From Okeania sp. KiyG1 (lineage in GTDB: Bacteria > Cyanobacteriota > Cyanobacteriia > Cyanobacteriales > Microcoleaceae), in contig NZ_BLZO01000132.1 in NCBI RefSeq assembly GCF_014132355.1, positions 1 through 64,000 on the forward strand: a stretch of 64,000 nt of DNA, given 5' to 3'. A model generated the notes under the pieces. The model was not told where the DNA came from and did no database searches. It saw nothing but the letters and a program-made list of their open reading frames with translations. Below are positions 56,012 to 64,000 of this stretch, one piece after another; the stretch's first letter is position 1, and every line of letters starts with the position of its first letter. A program made the translations under genes and the position numbers.

Positions 56012-57319
56012 TTAGACGGCATTTTCCTCGACATTTATCGACAACTGTGGACAAAATGCATAGGTATAACCGTCTTTTTTATGTACAACTTTTAATTTAC
56101 TCATATTAACACTTTTTGCTTTCTGTCCTGGCACTGTGAAATTAAAACTATTTGATTTTGACCGAGGATTAACTCTACCTACTTCTCCTGTTTCAATATT
56201 CAATGCTAAGTCCCCACTATTCCAACCTTTTATCGGTTTGAGTGGGTTGTACCTGATGGGGTATCCATATTTATTGACCGCTGCTTTCTGTCTACCTCCT
56301 TGGCCTTTGCAAATAGCAGCTAAAGCTTGGGTAGTCTTAAAATCTAAGTGATTCACTTCACCTACACAAGCAGCGTCTATGCAGTGCGCTTTTGGCAGCT
56401 TACATTTTCTGCGGTTAAATTTTGTTTGTCCCCCGCGCTTATGTGATTACGGTCAACCCAGTAGTCTTTAAGGTATTGAACAATTTCCATCTAGTAGAAT
56501 TAACCGCTGCTGCATCTTTTAATGGTCTTCTTGCTTGGGTTAGTATTCGCTTTAATAATTCTGGTTTTCCTGATAAGAAGTCTTTGACATCTTGATTACT
56601 TTTTATATGATTGCATTTAGTACAGGCCACAGTTAAGTTAGATACTCGGTCTGAACCTCCTTTTGACTTTGGGTAGATATGTTCCACCTCTAGCGGTGTA
56701 TTAGTTTGACCACAATAAGCACATCTCGGACCCCATTTTTTTAACAAATACTCTCTCAATTCATATCCTGCTAATTCACCCTGTTGATACTCATATCCCT
56801 TAATTTCTGGATTTTGGATCAATTGAGTATCAAAGCTCACAAACTCCATTGAGATTGATTCTACTGGACAAAACTTCATTAATATTTTGACCCAAGTCAT
56901 AGTAGTTTCGACTCTGTGCATTAGAGAGGGTGCTAACCAACCTTCAGACTTTTTTTTGTTCGGGTTACCTGGTTTACGGTATCTGAGGTTTTTTGTCCTT
57001 CTTGCTCTCCGTCTGTGAGAACGCTTTTGCAGTTTTTCGGAAATTAATGAACCTCGGTGCTGAATTTCTAGCATCCAGATCACTTTGTTTCCTTCTAATA
57101 GAGCCATCCCTGTAAATTTTGAACCAGGGTCAATCTTTAGAGTTAAAGTTGTTTTTACAACTATTTCAACTGCTTTGCGTGAGAATCAAAGTAAACGGAA
57201 AGCGTCTAAATACAGAAGCTCTGCCCGAATTTAACAACCTACGAGCTACAGTTGGTTTGCAAGGTTGTAATGGTTTTTTGTTTGTATCTAGTCGCGAAAA
57301 TGTAATTAGTATTAGACAT
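56012..57319 (-). pseudogene. iscB: IscB RNA-guided nuclease, three frameshifts
   Basis: ATG 57319 starts MSNTNYIF; after a +1 shift LDTNKKPLQP..ARRLLNSGRA (PLMP domain); after another +1 shift TLTLKIDPGSKFTGMAL (RuvC-I). Then the Arg-rich bridge helix (LQKRSHRRRARRTKNLRYRK), RuvC-II SISMEFVSFDTQ, HNH with CAYCGQTNTPLEVEHIYPKS and CTKCNHIKSN, and, after a third +1 shift near 56440, RuvC-III HCIDAACVG and the C-terminal domain. Span 1,308 bp fits the ~430-aa family. All catalytic motifs remain, only frames are broken. The intact piece 56439-57107 holds bridge helix, RuvC-II and HNH. Confidence 0.87.
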
Positions 57320-57339
57320 TGTGGTGTCTATTCCTTTTC

Positions 57340-57520
57340 AGTAAAGTGTTCCTCGATCATGTTGGCCAGGCTTGTTCATGCTCTAAACACTATCGGTATC
57401 AAACCCACTTCCGATTGGCGCACTTTAACGCCGTCCTTAATTTAGAGCGATCAGCACATAAGCTGGAGTTCACTTATGGTGGTCGTGACCAGCCAACGTA
57501 GTCAGTTAAGACTTGATCTG
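57340..57520 (-). ncRNA. Candidate omega RNA upstream of iscB
   Basis: Just 5' of iscB, where OMEGA guide RNAs are encoded, GC content rises and inverted repeats nest: GTTGGC (57361-57366) with GCCAAC (57492-57497) closes the region; inside, ATCGG (57392) with CCGAT (57411), CATAAG (57457) with CTTATG (57473), and GGTC/GACC (57481-57490). The guide would be at the far end from iscB (above ~57520). Structure is by eye. The rest of the gap to 57972 has no gene. Confidence 0.5.
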
Positions 57521-57972
57521 CAACCTTTGAGAGACAACCCTAGAAATGTCTAGGATTGGCTAGGTTTTTCAAAGGTGTACCTTGCATTGGCTATTTTACT
57601 CTCAATATTCTACTTTCTCCAGTTTTCCCAGTTTTAGCTAAAAAGCGATCATATAGATCATATAAGTGATGCGGAGTATTATCACTCCCTACTATTTCGT
57701 CCCTTGTCCCAGAAAATTCCTCAAATAAGAGTTTCTTTTCTGGCCAAGCTCACTCATTATTATTTTTAATATTTACAATTATTCAGTAATCGCTCTTTCT
57801 ATTTTGTCCAATAATTCGGTTTCTGTCGTTTTCCCCAAACATTTCTCAAATTTTCTGGCATCTCTTTGGACTGTTCCATATTTTGTGCTTTGCCTCGATC
57901 AGAAAAGAGGCGATCGCTATTCATCGCCCCTACAATTATTCAATACTGAACCTTCAGTTTAAACTCGCTCTC

Positions 57973-60900
57973 CTAAACCTTCACCGTAACCTTCTCTTCA
58001 GCATCAACACTTGCTTGTGGTGTACACGCTTCAGAAGGAGGAACAACTTGATAAAACTTCGGCAAATACTCAGACCAACTTGCCAAAATAATCTTCGCCT
58101 TCTCACTTCCAGTGCGATCGACGTGCAATGAAATCAAATCCTGCAACTGCGCCTCACCTTCTGGCGTACAAACACGCTGAATAGAAACGATTTCATTATT
58201 CACTCTGGCTGGAAAATCACCATCCTCATCCAAGAAATAAGCAATTCCCCCAGTCATACCAGCGCCGACATTCCGACCTGTCTTACCCAAACAAACAATC
58301 ACACCACCAGTCATATATTCACAAGCATGGTCGCCAGCACCTTCAATAACTGCCTTACCCATAGAATTCCGGACAGCAAAACGTTCCCCTGCTTGACCAT
58401 TTGCAAACAAAATTCCACCAGTAGCACCATACAAACAAGTATTACCAATAATTACATTTCTTGCCGGGTCGTAACCAGTTTTGGCAGGTGGCTTAATAAT
58501 AATCTCTCCACCGTGCATTCCCTTACCAACATAATCATTCGCATCACCTCGTAATGTCAAAGTCATTCCTGGCAAGTTGAAAGCGCCAAAACTCTGACCA
58601 GCACTACCATTAAACATCAGATTAATCTGCCCTTCAAAACCAGTATTACCATAACGAGCAGCGATCGCTCCTGCCAACCTTGCTCCCACAGTACGGTCGG
58701 TGTTGACTAACTCTATTGTCTTAGTCACAGTTCCCTGGTTGCGAATTGCAGCCTGAATTTCTCGGTCATCCAGCAACACATCATCTAAAACAGAACCATT
58801 GCTGTGAACAGTTCCATGATTCAACCAACCCCTGTCACTGCTAGTATCTGGCAACTTGAGCAAACAATCTAAATTTAAAGCTGCTGTTTTTGTTAACTGT
58901 ACATTTTCCCTTACTTTCAGCAAGTCAGCACGACCCATCACTTCACTCAGAGAACGGTAACCTAATTTTGCCAAAATACTCCGTACTTCCTCAGCAATAA
59001 ACCAGAAGAAATTAACCACATTTTCTGGGATACCAGTAAATTTCTTACGCAACTTTTCCTGCTGAGTTGCCACACCCACCGGGCAACTGTTGGTATGACA
59101 AATTCTTGCCATGATACAACCTTCAGCAATCATAGCAATAGAGCCAAAACCATATTCTTCTGCTCCCATTAAGGCCGCCATGAGTACATCCCAACCAGTC
59201 TTCAGACCGCCATCAACCCTGAGAGTTACCCGATCACGTAACTTATTGTCCATCAACACCCGATGCACCTCACTCAAACCCAACTCCCAAGGACTACCTG
59301 CGTGTTTGATTGAACTTAAGGGGGAAGCACCTGTACCACCATCGTGACCAGAAATTTGAATCACGTCAGCATTTGCTTTAGCTACACCAGCAGCGATCGT
59401 ACCAATACCAATTTCTGCTACCAACTTCACCGACACACCAGCTTTAGGATTAATTTGGTGGAGGTCAAAAATTAATTGTGCCAAGTCCTCAATAGAATAA
59501 ATATCATGGTGAGGAGGGGGTGAAATCAACGTAACTCCTGCTTTAGAACGACGGAGTGTGGCAATGTAGTTACTTACCTTTTTACCAGGCAACTGACCGC
59601 CTTCACCTGGTTTTGCACCCTGAGCAACTTTAATTTCTATCTGTTTGGCATTCATCAGATATTCTGGAGTCACACCAAACCGACCAGAAGCAACCTGTTT
59701 AATTGCAGAAGAAGCGGTGTCACCATTTTGTAATCCCTTGAGATGAGGTAACAAGGTAGACAAACCTTGACCATTAACATCATCCAATACCTTAAACCTT
59801 GTGGGGTCTTCTCCACCTTCGCCAGAATTAGACTTACCTCCTATCCGGTTCATAGCGATCGCTAAAGTTTCATGTGCTTCCCGTGACAGCGACCCCAGAG
59901 ACATTCCCCCAGTACAGAAACGTTTCATTATTTCTGCTACGGGTTCCACTTCTTCTACAGGGATGGGAGAGCGATCGCTATTAAAATCCAACAAATCTCG
60001 TAAAGCAGTTATAGGTCGCCCTTGCAAAGATTTCCGGTAAACTTCATAGTGGTCGTACCCCGATTTTTCTGGCTGTTTACCATTGCCATTACCATTACCA
60101 TTACCATTATTAAAGTCAGCAACCGCTTTATGGAGTGTTTTCGCCATCTCCGGACTATTCATGTGATATTCCCCAGTGGGGCGATATTGCACAAACCCAT
60201 AATTCTCCAACTTCTTAATATTCAATTCTGGGAACGCCCGACTGTGGAAAGCGATCGTCTCTTGTGCTAACTCTGCTACTGTTAAACCACCTACCCGAGA
60301 AGTAGTTCCTCGGAAAGCAAGTTCCAATAAATCTCCACCAATACCGATCGCTTCAAAAATTTGTGCCCCCTGATAAGAAGACAACAAAGAAATTCCCATT
60401 TTAGAGAGAATTTTCAACAGTCCTGCTTCTATTGCTTTGCGATAATTTTTTTGAGCTTCTTCGATAGTAATTTGTGCAATCTTACCCCGTTCCATTTGTT
60501 TTTGAACTGTTGAGTTCGACCACCAAGAACGTACAGATTCTAATGCTAAATAAGGATGAACTGCACTAGCTCCATAACCAATCAAACAAGCAAAATGATG
60601 GGTACTCCAACATTGAGCTGTTTCTACCACCAAAGACGCCTTCATTCGTAATTGTTCTTTTATCAAATGATGGTGAACTGCGCCCACAGCTACTAAAGGA
60701 GGAATATAAGCAGACTCCGCACTAATTCCTCCCTCTATTTTGTCAGATAAAATAATAATTTCCTGACCATTTTTAACTGCTGTTGCTGCTTGTTCGCACA
60801 AATTATTTACTGCTATTTGTAATCCTTCTGGTCCATTAGCTATAGGAAAGACAGTAGATAAAGTTTCTGTAGCAAATTCTGACTCGTAAACTTCCCTTAA

Positions 60901-62664
60901 TTCTGCTTCATTTAATAGTGGTGATTCTATCTTTAATAATCGTGCATTTTCTGGGCTAATTTCTAATAAGTTACCCCGCTTACCTAGCAGCATATTTAGT
61001 GACATTACCATACCTTCCCGAAGAGGATCTATAGGAGGATTTGTCACTTGAGCAAACCTTTGCTTGAAATAGTCATACAGCAAATGAGGCTTTTGAGAAA
61101 GCACTGCCAGAGGAATGTCATCTCCCATACAAAATGTTGGTTCTTTCCCTAGATTTGCCATATCAGAAATTACCATTTCTAGGTCTTCTAAACTATATCC
61201 AAAAGCCGTTTGTGACCTCAGCAAAGTTTGCGAATCCAACTGAGTATTACTAACAAAAGATTGCCTTGTTATCTGCTTTCTTTGTTGTAACCATTCTCCC
61301 AAAGGAAACTGATTACTAATACGTTTTTTAATCTCCCAATTTTTCAGAATTTCATTAGTGGCTAAATCTACAGCAATCATTTGTCCCGGTCCGAGGCGAC
61401 CTTTTTCGACTATTTCTGCCTCTGGTATTTCTACGACTCCTGCTTCAGATGCCACAATTATTAGATCGTTATTTGTAATGCAATAACGCGCTGGTCGCAA
61501 ACCATTCCGGTCCAGAGCTGCTCCTACCTGTTTGCCATCACTAAATACCAATAATGCTGGACCATCCCAAGCTTCCTGCAAACCACTGTAATATTCATAA
61601 AAATCAACAATTTCTGGATGCTCTGACAAGTCCGGTTGATTTCTGTATGCTTCCGGCACCATAATCATCAATGTTTCCATTGGCGATCGCCCGGAACGTA
61701 CAATTAATTCCATCACGTTGTCTAGATTTGCCGAATCACTACTGTCAGCATTTACAAAGGGTTTTAATTCATTTAACCGCGCTCCCCAAGTCGATGAACT
61801 TAGACTAGACTCCCGAGCTTTCATCCAGTTAATATTTCCCAATAGAGTGTTAATTTCTCCATTGTGACCAAGCAAACGCATCGGTTGAGCAAGAGGCCAT
61901 CGAGGCATTGTATTTGTGCTGAAGCGTCGGTGGTAAACTGCAAAGGCGCTCTCGTAGGCAGGGTTTTGCAGGTCTGTGTAAAACTCTCCCAAAACAGCAG
62001 ATCGCACCATTCCTTTATATACAATAGTGCGACTGGAGAAAGAACAAATATAAGCATCTACTCCCCAAATAAAATCCTCTGCTTCTAAAGCACAACCAAT
62101 ATTACGCCGCATTAAGTAGAGCGATCGTTCTAAATCATCTCCTTGCAATGTTTCTGAAGTTACAATTAGCTGTTCAATTTTTGGTTGATTTGCTCGTGCT
62201 TGTGCTCCTAATACTTCTGGTCTAACTGGTACAACTCGCCAACCAACTACTGTTAAGCCTTCTTTGGTAATTACTTTTTCAATTATTTGGCGTGCTTGTG
62301 CTGCCTTCTCTTCTGTTTGGGGTAAAAATATCATTGCAACCCCACAGCGTTCAGGATTTAACTCCAAATTTTCAGATAATAATTTCCATGGAATTTGACT
62401 CATTAAACCTGCTCCATCTCCTGAGTCTTGGTCAGCACTACAGCCACCACGATGTTCTAAGCAGGTAAGAGCAGGTAAAGCTTTCATAATAATTTCATGA
62501 CTCTTTTTTCCTGATGGATGAGCAATGAAACCTACCCCACAAGCATCTCGTTCTTCTACTAGCCATCTTTGGCCGTTATAGGTAGGGGCGAACGGCCGTT
62601 CGCCCCTACAAGACATGGGCGCAGAGATTTGTTTCTGTTGGGAATCGTTACTGATGTTATTCAT
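57973..62664 (-). CDS. glsF: Ferredoxin-dependent glutamate synthase (Fd-GOGAT)
   Basis: ~1,563 aa from ATG 62664 (a GTG at 62709 would add 15 residues). N-terminal glutaminase with nucleophile Cys after the propeptide ([14 protein letters not shown]), [18 protein letters not shown]; central domain; FMN/synthase domain ([26 protein letters not shown]); 3Fe-4S cluster cysteines in [21 protein letters not shown]-terminal GXGXG beta-helix domain. It converts 2-oxoglutarate and glutamine to two glutamates with reduced ferredoxin, the GS-GOGAT nitrogen pathway. A 28-bp genomic palindrome encodes part of the propeptide, and an (Asn-Gly)n run lies near residue 860. Monocistronic. Confidence 0.95.
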   Translation of the reverse strand: MNNISNDSQQKQISAPMSCRGERPFAPTYNGQRWLVEERDACGVGFIAHPSGKKSHEIIMKALPALTCLEHRGGCSADQDSGDGAGLMSQIPWKLLSENLELNPERCGVAMIFLPQTEEKAAQARQIIEKVITKEGLTVVGWRVVPVRPEVLGAQARANQPKIEQLIVTSETLQGDDLERSLYLMRRNIGCALEAEDFIWGVDAYICSFSSRTIVYKGMVRSAVLGEFYTDLQNPAYESAFAVYHRRFSTNTMPRWPLAQPMRLLGHNGEINTLLGNINWMKARESSLSSSTWGARLNELKPFVNADSSDSANLDNVMELIVRSGRSPMETLMIMVPEAYRNQPDLSEHPEIVDFYEYYSGLQEAWDGPALLVFSDGKQVGAALDRNGLRPARYCITNNDLIIVASEAGVVEIPEAEIVEKGRLGPGQMIAVDLATNEILKNWEIKKRISNQFPLGEWLQQRKQITRQSFVSNTQLDSQTLLRSQTAFGYSLEDLEMVISDMANLGKEPTFCMGDDIPLAVLSQKPHLLYDYFKQRFAQVTNPPIDPLREGMVMSLNMLLGKRGNLLEISPENARLLKIESPLLNEAELREVYESEFATETLSTVFPIANGPEGLQIAVNNLCEQAATAVKNGQEIIILSDKIEGGISAESAYIPPLVAVGAVHHHLIKEQLRMKASLVVETAQCWSTHHFACLIGYGASAVHPYLALESVRSWWSNSTVQKQMERGKIAQITIEEAQKNYRKAIEAGLLKILSKMGISLLSSYQGAQIFEAIGIGGDLLELAFRGTTSRVGGLTVAELAQETIAFHSRAFPELNIKKLENYGFVQYRPTGEYHMNSPEMAKTLHKAVADFNNGNGNGNGNGKQPEKSGYDHYEVYRKSLQGRPITALRDLLDFNSDRSPIPVEEVEPVAEIMKRFCTGGMSLGSLSREAHETLAIAMNRIGGKSNSGEGGEDPTRFKVLDDVNGQGLSTLLPHLKGLQNGDTASSAIKQVASGRFGVTPEYLMNAKQIEIKVAQGAKPGEGGQLPGKKVSNYIATLRRSKAGVTLISPPPHHDIYSIEDLAQLIFDLHQINPKAGVSVKLVAEIGIGTIAAGVAKANADVIQISGHDGGTGASPLSSIKHAGSPWELGLSEVHRVLMDNKLRDRVTLRVDGGLKTGWDVLMAALMGAEEYGFGSIAMIAEGCIMARICHTNSCPVGVATQQEKLRKKFTGIPENVVNFFWFIAEEVRSILAKLGYRSLSEVMGRADLLKVRENVQLTKTAALNLDCLLKLPDTSSDRGWLNHGTVHSNGSVLDDVLLDDREIQAAIRNQGTVTKTIELVNTDRTVGARLAGAIAARYGNTGFEGQINLMFNGSAGQSFGAFNLPGMTLTLRGDANDYVGKGMHGGEIIIKPPAKTGYDPARNVIIGNTCLYGATGGILFANGQAGERFAVRNSMGKAVIEGAGDHACEYMTGGVIVCLGKTGRNVGAGMTGGIAYFLDEDGDFPARVNNEIVSIQRVCTPEGEAQLQDLISLHVDRTGSEKAKIILASWSEYLPKFYQVVPPSEACTPQASVDAEEKVTVKV
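62582..62609. repeat. Perfect 28-bp palindrome inside the glsF coding sequence
   Basis: Begins GTAGGGGCGAACGG and is its own reverse complement over 28 bases. It encodes [10 protein letters not shown] just before the catalytic Cys of glsF. Diverged relatives lie at ~8208 (in MITE B copy 1) and 14858-14884, so it belongs to a dispersed palindrome family. Confidence 0.9.
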
Positions 62665-62709
62665 GTTTAATTTACTCACAAGATTGTAAACTTTAAGTAA
62701 GGGTTTCAC

Positions 62710-63429
62710 CTTTGATAGTAAGTATTCATCTCATCCCATTGCTACTTGCTTGGGATCAATACACTACAAAACAAGCCACACAATTGAGTGAAAATTTAAT
62801 ATTGTTTGAAGGTTAATATAATACTCGGTGTAATATTTCGTGCTTTCCTCATTATTCTTTATAAAGATATAAGATTTGACAAAAATAGCAAGCTCTATTA
62901 TCAACCACCAACTATCTTAATGATTTCTTGAAAATAATTATGATACAAAAATACTCTAAGTTATACTCAACTGATGTATGATGAAACACGCAGCTCACAC
63001 TAATTTCTTGTTTGTCGATTGAGTTAGATTTAGGGTGCGATCTTTCCAAATTATGTTTCAACCTAATATGAGTATGAGCTTTAATTTTGCTTTTATGCTT
63101 GTCGCTTATAGCTCATCATTTAGTTAGAATTATTTTACTTATTATAGTCAAGTGTTAATGAGAACGAGTAGGCTTATATATTTTTTAACTTTTTCAATCT
63201 TTGTATATTTAGATTATAGATAAAAATAGTTTTATTGACTGATGGACATACTTCTAAAAATTCGGCCTTACTTCTAGCATTTTGGCCTTCTGCATACCCA
63301 CAGCACAGTATAATTTTTCAGGAGCTAGTTAGTTACGATACCAGATCCAATAGCATAAATCAATGTTTGAAGCTCGAAGTTGCATAGATAGAAAGAATAA
63401 GCTCTCGATCTGGATTGAGTTTAGTAGCG
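62710..63429. other. glsF upstream region, no gene seen
   Basis: AT-rich spacer that should contain the glsF promoter. I looked for an NtcA-type GTA-N8-TAC site in the first few hundred bases and did not find a clean one. No frame with ribosome site or family features. Confidence 0.5.
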
Positions 63430-63643
63430 TGACACACCTAAAATGTTGCATCGGGTAGGGGACGTTACAAATTATTAGATGAACCCGCTCCCACCCCATT
63501 AACGAATTCAGAAGTCAGAAGTCAGAAGTCAGAAGTTATTTTTGTAATGTTAAGCCCCGCTTCAAAAATATTTAGCCTTAAAAAGCGGGGTTGAGCGGTC
63601 CAATTCTATTGATAATCACCCCGCACAAAATTAGGTGTGTCAT
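63430..63643. repeat. Inverted-repeat element (GTGACACACCTAA ends)
   Basis: GTGACACACCTAA at 63430 and TTAGGTGTGTCAT ending at 63643 are near-perfect inverse copies. Inside are a 7-base GTCAGAA microsatellite and a CCCCGCTT/AAGCGGGG hairpin. No clear target duplication. From 63644 to 64000 I see only a short direct repeat (AAATTGGTATA at ~63709 and ~63783) and no gene. Confidence 0.65.
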
Positions 63644-64000
63644 TTCAGTAGATGTAGATTTAGATAGACAAGTTCACAAATTTCATAATTCATCGCCACC
63701 TCATATAAAATTGGTATAACACCTACCACCTAAAACCTACGGCCTATGACCGCGCCACCTAATTCTGTGCAACCTCACATAAAATTGGTATAGATATATG
63801 AAGATTTGATGTAGATATTCAAAAAGCTTGAATAGGGGGTGACAGTAATAGGGGTAATTTTGCTATGGTTTATATGGTATCTAATTTGACTCGACCCCTA
63901 GACTATTTTTCTTCAGCCTGAACCTCTAGAAATACTAGGTAGGAGAATTATTTGTGTACCAGATTTTAGAGAAACAGTCTCTATCTCTAATAATTTCTGG

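Noticed and set aside
57119-57501. Plus-strand frames opposite iscB and its upstream RNA
   Set aside because: They are antisense shadows of the decayed iscB coding region and structured RNA.

Overview
The window comes from a cyanobacterium, most likely a large-genome, low-GC filamentous (Oscillatoriales-type) species. Supporting signs are ferredoxin-dependent glutamate synthase (glsF), a GlcE-type glycolate dehydrogenase subunit, many GCGATCGC (HIP1) octamers, a type IV pilin beside a SPINDLY-type glycosyltransferase, heptanucleotide tandem repeats, and long intergenic stretches filled with miniature mobile elements. The genus is inferred only from style. I saw no rRNA, tRNA or CRISPR array.

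Layout. (1) 1-7.4 kb: a same-strand run of a sigma-70-like factor with a 70-residue repeat tail, a DUF2235 (Tle1-like) serine hydrolase, a cytochrome P450 and a lipoxygenase. A TnpB-only insertion sequence sits between the last two. Together these look like an oxylipin operon. (2) 8.5-18 kb: glcE, an eight-EF-hand protein with a decayed third unit, a large secreted repeat protein, a methyltransferase and an S9 peptidase. (3) 18.6-25 kb: a frameshifted MscS-DEP channel, murG, a frameshifted secreted NTF2-like protein and an SDR oxidoreductase. (4) 25-33 kb: prolyl oligopeptidase, a conserved hypothetical protein, a P450-like pseudogene with three in-frame stops, an alpha-dioxygenase-like heme peroxidase (a second lipid-oxygenation locus) and a small secreted protein. 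(5) 34-39.6 kb: EgtD, an OvoA-like sulfoxide synthase (ergothioneine), a 2OG-Fe(II) oxygenase and a DUF427 protein, then a MurL-like pseudogene. (6) 41-56 kb: two methyltransferase genes, type IV pilin, a frameshifted SPINDLY O-GlcNAc transferase, an Uma2 nuclease, a glycosyltransferase, and a giant multidomain glycosyl/methyltransferase of 2,448 codons split by one in-frame TAG. This is probably a surface-glycan or pilin-glycosylation island. (7) 56-57.5 kb: a decayed IscB with a candidate omega RNA. (8) 58-62.7 kb: glsF, whose N-terminal coding region contains a perfect 28-bp genomic palindrome. The last 1.3 kb shows no gene.

The intergenic DNA holds at least four miniature element families. 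For three of them I can read target-site duplications directly (8, 8 and 4 bp), so past transposition is well supported even though no cognate transposase is in the window. Several genes carry single-base frameshifts in or beside short homopolymers. These could be real decay or assembly error and need read-level checking.
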